From CAWDMC01 sp963803295 (GTDB lineage Bacteria; Acidobacteriota; Terriglobia; UBA7540): a stretch of DNA of 64,000 nucleotides. Positions 1 to 9,475 of this stretch are shown here, piece by piece. The notes beneath the pieces were generated by a model. The model had not been told where the DNA came from, did no database searches, and was given only the letters and a program-made list of their open reading frames with translations. How positions within the stretch are numbered: the first letter of the stretch is position 1; every line of letters starts with the position of its first letter. Made by a program: the position numbers and the translations under genes. The stretch covers positions 1 through 64,000 of the forward strand of contig CAWDMC010000008.1 in assembly GCA_963803295.1 (NCBI GenBank), read 5' to 3'.

Positions 1-3
1 GTT

Positions 4-75
4 ATCCTGATCAGGATTCCGAAATGATCTGATCACGATTCCGGGATGAAGCTGATCATCGATTCCGATTTAAAG
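4..75 (+). repeat. Tandem terminal transposase-binding repeats of the IS21 element
   Basis: CTGATCA followed a few bases later by GATTCCG occurs three times in direct orientation, starting near 7, 29 and 52 (spacing 22-23 bp). An inverted relative lies at 2855-2900. IS21-family ends carry multiple copies of the inverted repeat that IstA binds, which fits this arrangement. Confidence 0.7.
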
Positions 76-246
76 CCAGTCAGTTTTGGCGAGTTGTCGG
101 AACGGTGATCGGGATCATTTCGGAATGATTTCCACAGGGCTCCAGACAGGCAGTAAGGGGCCAGACGAAGGGCGCTGGACAACATCTCGGGCAATGAGGT
201 TCCACTGAAAGGTGGAGGGACCACATTGCCCATGAAAAGGTTGTCC

Positions 247-1793
247 ATGCGAAAGCTCAAAGAAATACTGCGCCTGCGCTACGAATTGGGACTGGGGAGC
301 AGCATATCGCCCGCAGTTGCGCGATCGCGCAGGGCACGGTTTCTGAGTACCTGCGACGCGCCCGGGAGGCGGGGGTCGTTGGCCGCTGCCACAAGGCTGG
401 GATGATCGCCAACTGGAAGCCGCCTTATTTGGAGGAACCCCGCGGGCGTGCCTACCCGACCCGCAAGCCGCAACCGGATTTTGCCCAACTCCACGAAGAA
501 CTCCAACGCCATCCTCACCTGACGCTACAGCTCGGCTGGGAAGAATATCGGCAGGCCCACCCGGACGGCTACGCTTACAGCCGCTTTTGCGAACTGTACC
601 AACGTTGGCGAGAGCAGTTGGATGTGGTGCTGCGGCAAGAGCACTTGGCGGGAGAGAAGCTGTTCGTCGATTACGCCGGGGCGACGATTCCCCTCCAGGA
701 TCCTCAAGGCGGGCCGGAGCGGCAGGCTTCGATCTTCGTCGCCGTCCTGGGGGCCAGCAACTACACTTATGCCGAAGCCACCGAGAGTCAGGAGCTGGAA
801 AACTGGATCGGCTCCCACATCCGAACCTTCGAATTCCTGGGTGGTGTCCCCAAGCTGGTCATTCCCGACAACACCCGGACGGGCGTGAATCGGGCCTGCC
901 GTTACGAACCCGATCTGAACCGCACCTATCACGAACTGGCCATGCATTACGGGGTGGGCGTGCTCCCCACGCGGCCTTACAAGCCCCGCGATAAAGCTAA
1001 AGTTGAGACCGGAGTGCAGATCGTCCAGCGTTGGGTTGTGGCGGCGCTGCGGCATCGGAAGTTCTTCAGTCTGGCCGAACTCAATCAGGCGATCCGCGAG
1101 TTACTCAACAAGCTTAATCAGAGGCCTTTTCGCAAGCGCTCGGGCTGTCGTGCCAGTCTGTTCCAAGAACTGGACCGGTCAGCGCTGGGGCCGCTGCCGC
1201 AAGACCGATTCGAGCTGCAGCATTGGGCGACGGCGCGCGTCAACATCGACTATCACGTCGAGATCGATCGCCATTACTACAGCGTGCCCTACGTGCTGAC
1301 CGGGCAGGTGGTGGAGATCCGCTCGACCCTGACCACGGTGGAGATCTTTCACCGCGGCGAGCGCGTGGCTTCGCACCTCCGCAGCCACCTTCCCTATAAA
1401 GCCACCACCGTCAACGCGCATCGACCGAAGAGCCACCAGCAACATCTGGCTTGGCCCCCTTCACGCCTGTTGCACTGGGCGCAGTCGGTGGGATCGTCTA
1501 CGGCGCAGTTGTTCAAGGCCATCCTGGAAAGTAAACCGCACCCGGAGATGGGATATCGGTCGTGTTTGGGGATTCTGCGGCTGGGCCAGCGCTATGCGCC
1601 TGAGCGGGTGGAAGCGGCGGCGGCACGGGCCTTGGCCACTGGCGCTTGTTCCTATCAGAGCGTCAAGTCGATGCTGGAACGGGGGCTCGACCGTCAACGG
1701 CTGGAAGCCCCGACGCCTCGGCCTCCGCTCGAACACGACAACCTACGGGGTGCGGCCTATTTCGATCCCTCCGATACGCCGAGGGTGCAGTAG
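247..1793 (+). pseudogene. istA: IS21 transposase IstA, frameshifted in its N-terminal part
   Basis: The open part from 402 encodes an IstA-type DDE integrase core: a first Asp in KLFVDYAGA, then VIPDNTR, then the K-rich KPRDKAKVE segment with the Glu. A beta-barrel-like C-terminal region follows (YYSVPYVLTG). The N-terminal helix-turn-helix starts at the ATG at 247 but changes frame about three times. A base seems missing near 298 (LGLG then QQHIARS) and near 379, and an extra base lies near 452, after the WPLPQGWDD-like segment. The catalytic core is intact; only the DNA-binding head is scrambled. Either the copy is inactive or these are sequencing indels. Confidence 0.8.
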
Positions 1794-1817
1794 CTCGATT
1801 CGCAGAGAGGAGAAGGC

Positions 1818-2559
1818 ATGTTGAATCAGCAGACCCTGGAGAAGTTGCACGGCTTGCGCTTGCACGGAATGGCGGAGGCCTTTCGTGCCCAGTCCGAGCA
1901 GGCCGGGATCGCGGAGTTGAGCTTCGAGGAACGCTTCGCCTTACTGGTCGATCAGCAGTGGAACTGGCGCCAGAACCGCGCCTTGGAGCACCGCCTGCGC
2001 CAAGCCAAACTGCGGCATCGGGCCTCGGTGGAAGACCTGGATTTCCGCTCCCCGCGCGGCTTGGGACCGAGCCCTGGTGCGCTCGCTCACTCAGGATTCG
2101 GCTTGGGTGCGGGAACATCAGAACATTTTTCTGCTCGGGCCCACCGGGATCGGGAAGAGCTTCCTGGCTTGCGCTCTGGCCGAGAAGGCCTGCCGGGATG
2201 GTTTTACGGCCTTCTACACCCGGGCTCCCCAACTGTTTCGCGATCTAGCCTTGGCCCGCGCCGACGGCAGTCTGCGCTCGTTGCTCGCCCGCTTGGCCCG
2301 GCTGGAGGTGCTGGTGGTCGACGACTGGGCCATGGCGCCTCTGGCCGATACCGAGCGGCGGGACTTCCTGGAAATCTGCGAAGACCGCTACCAACGGCGC
2401 TCGATGATCTTGACCAGCCAACTGCCGGTGGCCAACTGGCATGAGCAGATCGGCGATCCGACCTTGGCTGACAGCATCCTCGATCGCCTGGTGCATAATG
2501 CTCATCGCCTGGAGATGCGCGGCGAGTCCATGCGGAAGAAACGAGGCGGCAAAGAATGA
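1818..2559 (+). pseudogene. istB: IS21 helper ATPase IstB, with one frameshift
   Basis: IstB is the AAA+ ATPase that assists IstA in target capture. The first part (from ATG 1818) carries the usual N-terminal helical domain, with LHGLRLHGMAEAF and LSFEERFALLVDQQW. The second part, open to 2559, holds the Walker A motif GPTGIGKS and the Walker B VLVVDDWAM. The two join by one extra base near 2063, in a run of Gs after SPRGL. A purine-rich RBS (GAGAGGAGAAGGC) precedes the ATG. The gene lies 24 bp after istA, as in typical IS21 operons. Confidence 0.8.
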
Positions 2560-2903
2560 AGGCGTCGCTGCGCTCCGAACATCCCGAGTGGGCGCCGTGG
2601 AAATGCCGCCCCCTGGAAAGCGTGGAAAACTCCAACCCCGAGTTTCCCACTCTTTCCACCGGGCTTGGAAATCCGGCCCAAAGCAGCCGGATTTCCACAT
2701 TTCCACCGCGCCGACGGCGGCTCTTATCTATTTATAAGGAGATGAGAAATGAAAAAGACAAAACCGAATTCCAGTTGACCGATTCGATCACTTCAAGCAC
2801 CATAAGAACGCCAGCGTCGCTTCGCTCCGAAAACGACCAGCTTCACCTCGGAACCAGTGACTGGGATCAAATCGGAATCACTGATCACCTTCATCGGAAT
2901 AGG

Positions 2904-3211
2904 CACTTCCAGACTCTGGCTATTGAAAGACGGGCTGCAGAGGTGTGGGGGGTCTTGGGGGCTGTCAAAACTGAATTCGGTAAGTTTGGTGATGTATGGA
3001 CAAGGTCAAGCACCAACTTTACACGGCAAGCCACACGATCGAAGAAACTAGCGTGCGAACCCCGGCCATGAAGAGAAAGCTCCGCTCAGTAGAGCAATTG
3101 CCGGAGGCGGACACGTCGGCGATTCTGGCACTGCCTTCGATCACCAACGAGGTAGAGATGGAGAACTCGGAAGTGATGGGGGATGCAATAGTGAGCGCCA
3201 CAGTAACGTAG
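2904..3211 (+). pseudogene. rmuC: C-terminal remnant of DNA recombination protein RmuC
   Basis: Immediately after the IS21 right end the plus strand reads FQTLAIERRAAEVWGVLGA, then VKTEFGKFGDV. Near 2995 it shifts frame to VKHQLYTASHTIEE and RKLRSVEQLPEAD, ending at 3211. These match the conserved C-terminal region of RmuC: the paired EVW and GKFG block, the long helix of the coil, and the RKL.VE.LP tail. RmuC is a coiled-coil protein with a restriction-endonuclease-like fold that limits recombination at inverted repeats. Only the tail is present, so the gene is broken by the insertion as well as frameshifted. Confidence 0.7.
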
Positions 3212-3439
3212 AACGGGTGAGCAGGACGGGGGCGAGCTATCATAAACGGCTCCCTTTCGACAGATGAATTCCCTTTAGGCCCGTGCTGACATGCTCTCTT
3301 GATCCCTAACTGGTTGATCATCATCTCGCGCTAACGGGGCCCATTTTGTGTAAAATGCGATCAGTGCTCCCACACTTGGCTGATTTGCAAAACCTCACAC
3401 TGTGGTGCAGCGAGAAATCTGAACGGAGGACCTTATCCA
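3212..3439. other. Leader region before the GTPase gene, with an IS-end-like motif
   Basis: No gene is seen. Around 3245-3300 the sequence AAACGGCTCCCTTT, then TTTAGGCCCGTGCTGACATGC resembles the terminal arms of the inverted-repeat element at 45350-45903, suggesting a solo end. A possible -10 (TAAAAT near 3351) and a Shine-Dalgarno GGAGGA at 3425-3430 precede the GTG start at 3440. Confidence 0.4.
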
Positions 3440-3953
3440 GTGGACCAGCAACTTAACGAAACCAGTGCTCTTATCAACTGGTACAGAAATCAGGGCAGGC
3501 CCGTGCTGGAGGAGTTGGCAAATGATCGAGTCGCTGTTTTCGATGGACAGGTGGACCGCCTTGAACGGCTTGCCCGGCTTGCAAACGCCGAAATCGCCGC
3601 CTGCTTTCTTGGGCAGGCCGGCGTTGGCAAGAGCACATTAATCAACGCTCTTGTAGCCGGCGGAAGCGTTGTTCTCCCCGCCGGCGGCGTCGGTCCACTT
3701 ACTGCTCAAGCAATCGAGCTCAGGTACTCCGAAAAGCCGATGCTCACAGTTGACTACCACCGGATGCAACAGTTCTGGCGACTTGTGTTTGCGCTAGAGC
3801 AGAAGTTGCTTCGAGAAGAGCAGAAAAGTGACGACACCGACCTCAACCAGGAGTTGGTCGGAGAAGAAGATCAAGTCGCCGTGGACGACCCGCAGATAAC
3901 AGATCACCTTGATCGTCAGGGACGCATGATTGTCACCGGTGACCAAAACGCTA

Positions 3954-5140
3954 GTACATCGTACGATTAGTTATTTATATTATTAGCGGACTTCTTCCGG
4001 GACCGCCGAGGCGGCTTTGGATGGGCGGCTTGGTATTGTTTAGTCGCCTCGATGATCTTTTGCAAGTGCTCCGGCCCTTTTGTCCAAACGAAGGGAGAGC
4101 AGGACTGGTTATAGTGTTCAATGAATCGCTCCAGGTATTCTTTCAATTCTTGCTTGGAACGGTGGACGCTTTGTTGCAAGCCGCGTCGGGTCAGAATGCT
4201 AAAGAAGCATTCGATTAGATTCATCCAGGAGGCATGAGTGGGGATATAGTGGCAATGCACACGAGGATGGCGCGCCAGCCACTCCTGCAGCGCTTGGTTC
4301 TTATGGATGTTCAGGTTGTCCAAGATGAGATGCAGGTCGACCTCGGGGCACTGGGCCACCACGTCCTCCAGAAAGTGAAGAAAGTTCACCGAGGTACGCC
4401 GCTGCCGGACCTGCGCCAGGACCTCGCCGGTGGCCAGCTTGAGGGCGGCCAGCAAGGTCTGGGTGCCGTGGCGCACGTACTCATTGCTCCAAGCGCGGGG
4501 CTTCTTGGCGCTCAGGGGCAGCAGCGGTTGGGTCCGGTCCAACGCTTGAATCCCGGTCTTCTCATCCACGCAGAGCACCAAGGCATTCTCGGGAGGATTT
4601 GAGTAGAGGCCTACGACATCGAGCAATTTGGCCTCGAAGTCGGGATCGGGACTGAAAGTGAAGCTGCGCAGTTGATGGGGTCGCAAGTGCGAAGCCACCA
4701 GGATCTCATGGACCGTGGTGCTCGGCAGTCCCACTTCGTGAGCCAAAGTACGAACGCTCCAGCGAGCTTGAGCGGGAGGTTGCTGGCAGACGCGCTGTTG
4801 GACTTTTTCCCAAACCTCCGCACCATATTTGCGGGGGCGGCCCAAGCGGGGAGCATCCTGAAGCCCCTCCCAGCCGCGGCCGGCAAAACGCCGGCGCCAT
4901 TTGACGGTGATCTCGGGGATCCCCAGGACTCGGGCGATGTGCTGGTTCGCTTGACCCTCAGCCGCCGCGAGGATGATCCGAGCCCGCAACGCTTGGCTCT
5001 GCGACGTCGAGGGAGCCTTCACCAGTTGTTGCAAGGTGGTTCGCTGCAGGGTATCCAGCTCGATGGAAGGGGCGATTCTCGACACCCCCAAACTATAATC
5101 AAACAGTGAATTAATATAAAGAACTAAGCGTACGATGTAC
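3954..5140 (-). mobile_element. IS630-family insertion sequence, complete
   Basis: The element is 1187 bp. Its ends are inverted: GTACATCGTACGATTAGTT on the left matches the complement of the right end with one difference. It is flanked by the dinucleotide TA at 3952-3953 and 5141-5142, the standard target duplication of the IS630/Tc1-mariner group. It sits inside the GTPase gene. Confidence 0.9.
3967..5091 (-). CDS. IS630-family DDE transposase
   Basis: This 374-aa protein has an N-terminal pair of helix-turn-helix domains (ALRARIILAAAEGQ; VLGIPEITVKWRRRF) and a DDE core with CVDEK, ILDNLNIHK and WMNLIE as the three acidic motifs. A basic C-terminus (PPRRSRKKS) follows. The gene fills the element from end to end, and the frame is intact. 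It should be functional for cut-and-paste transposition into TA sites. Confidence 0.92.
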   Translation of the reverse strand: MGVSRIAPSIELDTLQRTTLQQLVKAPSTSQSQALRARIILAAAEGQANQHIARVLGIPEITVKWRRRFAGRGWEGLQDAPRLGRPRKYGAEVWEKVQQRVCQQPPAQARWSVRTLAHEVGLPSTTVHEILVASHLRPHQLRSFTFSPDPDFEAKLLDVVGLYSNPPENALVLCVDEKTGIQALDRTQPLLPLSAKKPRAWSNEYVRHGTQTLLAALKLATGEVLAQVRQRRTSVNFLHFLEDVVAQCPEVDLHLILDNLNIHKNQALQEWLARHPRVHCHYIPTHASWMNLIECFFSILTRRGLQQSVHRSKQELKEYLERFIEHYNQSCSPFVWTKGPEHLQKIIEATKQYQAAHPKPPRRSRKKSANNINN

Positions 5141-7808
5141 TAAGTGTCCAACTTAAGTATCTGGTCGACTGCCTACGCTTAGCAGGCGGTAAGGCGACAA
5201 GATGGAACTCAACACCGAACTCCGAGGATGCAATACGGATCAATCGGGTCAAGCGGGCTATGCATCTTGCCATAAAGAAGATTCCACACACTGTGGATGC
5301 CGCGACCGGCAACAGCGACTTCATGATCGAGCTCCGCGACCACGCGGCCGGGTTTCTAGCGCCCCTGATCCGGCACATCGAATTGGGATGGCCGTCCGCA
5401 GTGCTCGAAGGGGGACTACGACTGGTGGATCTGCCAGGTGTGGGAATCACCAGTGACGCATACCGGGTAGTGACGGAGAAGTGGGTCCGCGAAAAGGCCA
5501 GGGCCGTCTGCTTAGTCGTAAATCGGGCCGGCATAGATTCAGCTTCAGCGGACCTCCTGCGCACAAGTGGGTTCCTAAACCGACTGCTTCACAGCACAGA
5601 TGATCCCGACGCTGATCCTGTTCAGTTGATCGTTGCCGTCACCATGCTTGACGCGGTTGCCACGGCCGAATATCAAAATGAGAGGCAGATTAAGCTGCAT
5701 GCTGACGATAGATCTCGTCGGGTACATCTCGCGGATATCCGAGGCCGCGTGCCAGCGGTGATCGCAGCGCAGTTGGAGACGGAGTTGAAACGGATTATCG
5801 TGGACATAGAAGGGGCAGCCCGCGAGGCCAGCGAAGCTGCAATCGAAAGAGTCCTCGCGAAGCTGGAGGTCTATCCTGTTACTGCCCATGAATTCATTAA
5901 GTTCATGCAGCAGGACGAAGAAGACCGCCCTTTCATTCACGCGCCCGAGGAAAGTGGCGTGCCTGCAATGCAGACTGCTCTCTCCTGCGTCGTACAGGCT
6001 CGACGAGTAGAGATGCTGCGGCGGCTGCGTGATGCTTCGAACCTGTTGCGGGAACAGGTCATTACAACACTCAAGGCAATTGAAGCACAGTGGCAGGATC
6101 CAGACACCGCAACAGCAGAAAGCGAACGACTCAGGAGGGGACTTCAAGAATTCATCCCGACCCGCCGCGAAGAGTTCGCTCGAGAAAGGGGGCCTTTCGG
6201 GAGTTTCTTAAAAAGACTGTTCCGGAGAAAATAGAAGGCCTAGTGGAACAGGCGAGTTCCAGCGCGCTCGAAGAAATGAGACGGAGATCGAGGAAATTTC
6301 AGGACATGCACTGGGCGACTCTCCGCGCCGCCGTCCGAAAGGGGGGAACGTTCATCGGCGCCCACCATATCGACCTCCCACGCGATTATTCCCTCATGTA
6401 TGACGGCCAGATCGCGCCGATCTGGGGCAAGCAAGTCATCAAGATTGTTCGGGAACGAACGAAAGAACTGGGAGACGAGTATGTTGCGCTGATTGAAGAA
6501 GTTGTTGAATGGGCCGAGGAGAATGGCCCGCGAAGTCAGAAGCGAGTGTTGGAGACATTGCGAGATCAGATCAAGGCGGACGCGAAGACGCTGGCTGGGG
6601 TTGGCAAGGAGGCTACGGACGAACTGCGCCAACGCGTGCGTGATCAGCTACTCAAAACAATCTCCGGACCGATTCAACGCCGCTGTCAAAAGTTCGTTGA
6701 TGAAGGCCACGACGTCGGCCGTGGCGTGAAGAGCCGCATCATTGATCTGTTCGATGATCTTCTGCCAATTGTCGTACAGGTAGCTAAAGCGCCGACGCTG
6801 AAGGTGCTGAATGAGAACTATGAGGATGTTCAGATAGAAACCCGCGAGCAGCTCAAAAACAATCCAGATCCCTTGAAAGCGGCCAGGACGCAATTTTGAT
6901 CGGTCACCAGGAGTCAGAACGGCGTCATATGGCCCAGAAGCGCAAGCGCGTGCTCGAACGCCTCACCGCCGTATTTGGGACCTTCGATCGAGATAGCAAT
7001 GGCATTAGTGCCGAGGTGAGAGCGTAATGGCCGTACTTTTCTTGGAGCCTGGACAGTCGTACCCGTATGCAGTCCTGCGGCAGCACGAGGATCTCGGTTT
7101 CGTCGAGTACGACTTGCTTGCTCCCCCACGGCGTTTTTTCGCCTGTGTTGACCCAACCCCTCCGGCCGTTGAAATTGGGGTCGACTGCCGACGATTAAAC
7201 AGTTTGCCAACTCCTGCCGAACTGCTGGCTCTTCCGCTGGCACAAGGGGACAACTGGCCAGCCCACTCTCGCCGAACCATTGCGCGCCTCTTCGCTTGGT
7301 TCCTGATATGTGAAGATCCGCAGCGCCGACTCGAAGCCCGGGAAGTGCAGACGCTCGCTCACCAAGCTAGCCTCGTTCGGCATGTCCTCGACACTCCCGT
7401 GTTGAGCCGCGTGCTTATCGCCGATGAGGTCGGCCTTGGCAAGACGGTTGAGGCGGGGCTAATCGTCGGTGAATTACTGGAGAAACAACCTGGACTCCGA
7501 GTTTTATATATGGCGCCGGCGCGCCTTGTGCCGAACGTACACAAAGAATTTACTCGCCTGGGACTGCGTTTTCGCAGGTGGACAGCCGGAGATGACAAAG
7601 ATGCCGATCTGGATTCTGACGAGCGGATAATCGCGAGCATACATAGAGCTGCCTTCGAGACTAACGCGGATCGTGTAATCTCCGCGCCAAGCTGGGATGT
7701 TCTCATTGTAGATGAATGTCACCACCTTTCGAGCTATGGCCCGGACGGGGGCAAGCCTGTGCGACAGTACTCGCTCGTTCAGAAATTAATCGAAAAGCGG
7801 CCTGACAG

Positions 7809-7892
7809 CTTCGGCGCTCGCGAGAATTGACCCACGTCTGCTAGTCAGAAGTGACCCACTAACCTCCCCGCTGAGTTCCCGCTGACCCCACT
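7809..7892 (+). repeat. Left end of the IS21-like element: inverted end plus internal TGACCC repeats
   Basis: The 13-bp terminal inverted repeat is followed by TTGACCCAC (near 7827), GTGACCCAC (near 7851) and CTGACCCCA (near 7882). These are likely repeated IstA binding sites. The first gene of the element starts just downstream, so the sites may also overlap its promoter. Confidence 0.65.
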
Positions 7893-7916
7893 CAGGGCAC
7901 GGTGATGATAATCACC

Positions 7917-8342
7917 ATGCCTGATACTCGAAAAAGACCGTGCTGCATCTGCCGCCATTGGTTCCGCCCGGATCCGCGAGTCGGAGTACGGCAGCGGGCT
8001 TGTCGCCAAGCAGAGTGCCAAGCCGCCCGTCGCCGCCAGACGCAAGCCTCCTGGCGGAAGCGGAATCCGGATTACTTTATCGCCCGCCGCATTCAGGAAC
8101 GCGGTTCCCTTTCGCAGCCGCCGGAACCCCTGCGCTTACCTGCCCCTTTAAGCCGACTTCCCTGGGACATCGCGCAAGACCAGTTCGGGGTCAAAGGTGC
8201 TGATTTCATGGGGGTTATGGGAGCACTCCTGCTCCAGGCCACGCAAGACCAGTTCCGGGCTTATCGCCTTGATTCCTCAGCAGTTGCCGTCACACTCCCC
8301 CCGCCGGCCAAGCAAGACCAGATACCGCTTCGTCCAGACTAA
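7917..8342 (+). CDS. Zinc-ribbon-like accessory protein of the IS21-like element
   Basis: This protein of about 141 aa has a Cys cluster near its start (CCICRHWF, then RQRACRQAECQAARR), consistent with a Cys4 zinc-binding fold, and a following basic segment (SWRKRNPDYF). The C-terminal half is less conserved in appearance and contains the motif QDQF/QDQI three times at exact 23-residue spacing. I chose the ATG at 17 codons before the first QAECQ segment because it directly precedes the Cys-rich core; GTG 7902 and ATG 7905 are in-frame alternatives. The function is unknown. Its position as first gene of the element suggests a role in DNA binding or regulation of transposition. Confidence 0.6.
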   Translation: MPDTRKRPCCICRHWFRPDPRVGVRQRACRQAECQAARRRQTQASWRKRNPDYFIARRIQERGSLSQPPEPLRLPAPLSRLPWDIAQDQFGVKGADFMGVMGALLLQATQDQFRAYRLDSSAVAVTLPPPAKQDQIPLRPD

Positions 8343-8368
8343 CCCTGGCAGTCGGGAGCGAGCTGACG

Positions 8369-9475
8369 ATGCAACTGGAGTTTCATCAACTCAACCGGCG
8401 CTGGGAGCATCTGCGGGTTCGCCATCCCGCTCGGCAACGGCGGTTGCTGGCCTCGCTGGCCGAGGCCGGTCAGCAGACACCGATTGTGGTGGTGGCGGCC
8501 GAAGGCCAAGCGGACCGCTACCTGGTCATCGACGGCTACAAGCGCCTGGCGGCGCTCCAGCAACTGGGCCGGGACACGGTGGAAGCAGTGCTCTGGCCGA
8601 TGAGCGAAGCCGAGGCTCTCGTACTGGAGCGCTCGCTACGCCTCTCCGAACACGAGACGGCGCTGGAGCAAGGCTGGCTGCTGGCGGAGTTGGAGCAGCG
8701 TTACGGCTATGGACAGGAGGAGTTGGCGCGCCGCTTTGATCGCAGCCTCAGTTGGGTGTCGCGGCGCCTGGCCCTGGTCGATCTTCTGCCGGAGGGCATC
8801 CAGCAGCAAGTGCGCGAGGGCCAGCTCTCCGCCCACGTCGCCATGAAATTTCTGGTGCCGGTCGCGCGCGTCAGCCTGGACGACTGCCAGCGCCTGGCCG
8901 CCGTGTTCGTTCAGCATCACTGCAACAGCCGACAAGCCGGGCAACTGTATGCCGCCTGGCGCGACGGCTCGCCCCTGGTTCGCCAACGTCTGCTCGATCA
9001 ACCCAAGTTGTTTTTCAAAACCCAGCCGCAAGCTGAACCACCAGCTTCCACCGCAGGGGCCACCGCACTGTTGCGCGATCTGGAAATGGCCGGCGCGATC
9101 GTGAGCCGCGCCCAGCGGCGACTGGTGGGCGTCGGCGCAGCGGAGTTGGATACTCAGCAACGCCAAGCGGTGCGCCGGCAGATCGAGCACCTCCGCCAGC
9201 AACTGAAGCGCTTGGCCGAGCGCATCCCCGAGGAGGAAGAACCCGATGTTGAGCCCATCCCAACGGACCACGATTCTGGAACTGAACCAACAAGGAGTGA
9301 GCAAGCGCGAGATCGCGCGGGTGCTGCGCATCTCCCGTCTGTCGGTCCGCAAAGTTCTACGTTCCAATTCTCCCCAAGTGCCGGAATTACATCGTCCCGA
9401 GAAAGCCGAACCCTACCGGCAGCAGATCCTGGAACTGTTCGCCACCTGCAAGGGGAATCTGGTGCGAGTCCATGA
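8369..9475 (+). CDS. ParB/KorB-like DNA-binding protein inside the IS21-like element
   Basis: The N-terminal ParB/Srx-type domain is visible (LLASLAEAGQQTPIVVV, then YLVIDGYKRLAAL in place of the usual GERR box). A central helix-turn-helix region follows (EELARRFDRSLSWVSRRLAL) together with the typical LSAHVAMKFL segment of the ParB HTH domain. ParB proteins bind specific DNA sites and can spread or sort DNA; here the gene sits inside a transposon, upstream of istA. The frame stays open to 9475, overlapping istA by 230 bases. The true end could be near 9250 if one base is missing, where an ATGTTGA overlap with the istA start would result. The tail after about residue 295 should be treated with caution. 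Confidence 0.75.
   Translation: MQLEFHQLNRRWEHLRVRHPARQRRLLASLAEAGQQTPIVVVAAEGQADRYLVIDGYKRLAALQQLGRDTVEAVLWPMSEAEALVLERSLRLSEHETALEQGWLLAELEQRYGYGQEELARRFDRSLSWVSRRLALVDLLPEGIQQQVREGQLSAHVAMKFLVPVARVSLDDCQRLAAVFVQHHCNSRQAGQLYAAWRDGSPLVRQRLLDQPKLFFKTQPQAEPPASTAGATALLRDLEMAGAIVSRAQRRLVGVGAAELDTQQRQAVRRQIEHLRQQLKRLAERIPEEEEPDVEPIPTDHDSGTEPTRSEQARDRAGAAHLPSVGPQSSTFQFSPSAGITSSRESRTLPAADPGTVRHLQGESGASP

Larger units (their letters stand above)
1..2903 (+). mobile_element. IS21-family insertion sequence (left edge at or beyond the window start)
   Basis: The element has the IS21 layout: a long istA transposase gene followed by a shorter istB ATPase gene, flanked by repeated terminal sites. Sequence around 47-88 is repeated in inverted orientation around 2852-2900, with shared blocks such as GATTCCGATTT and CCAGTC. 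Downstream of the right end the sequence continues as the C-terminal part of RmuC, so the element appears to have inserted in rmuC. The 5' half of rmuC and the left target duplication would lie left of the window. Both element genes are frameshifted, so it is probably not autonomous as sequenced. Confidence 0.8.
3440..7027 (+). pseudogene. Dynamin-like large GTPase, split by IS630 and frameshifted
   Basis: A GTG start at 3440 follows GGAGGA. The first 171 codons contain the G1/P-loop GQAGVGKS (residues 58-65) and a G2-like GPLTAQ. After the IS630 element (3954-5140), the frame at 5143 carries the G3 motif LVDLPGVG and then a long helical region. Two further single-base shifts occur, in a G run near 6190 and a T run near 6896; each leads into another long open frame (REFLKKTVPEKIEG, then ESERRHMAQKRKR). 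The last frame ends at 7027 overlapping the ATG of the next gene. The reconstructed protein is about 800 aa. Dynamin-like GTPases act in membrane remodelling and in several phage-defence systems; here the partner is a SNF2 helicase. The specific function is unknown. Confidence 0.75.

Noticed and set aside
587..1445. Long antisense and alternate frames across istA
   Set aside because: They are shadows caused by high GC at third codon positions; none has a domain signature or ribosome site.
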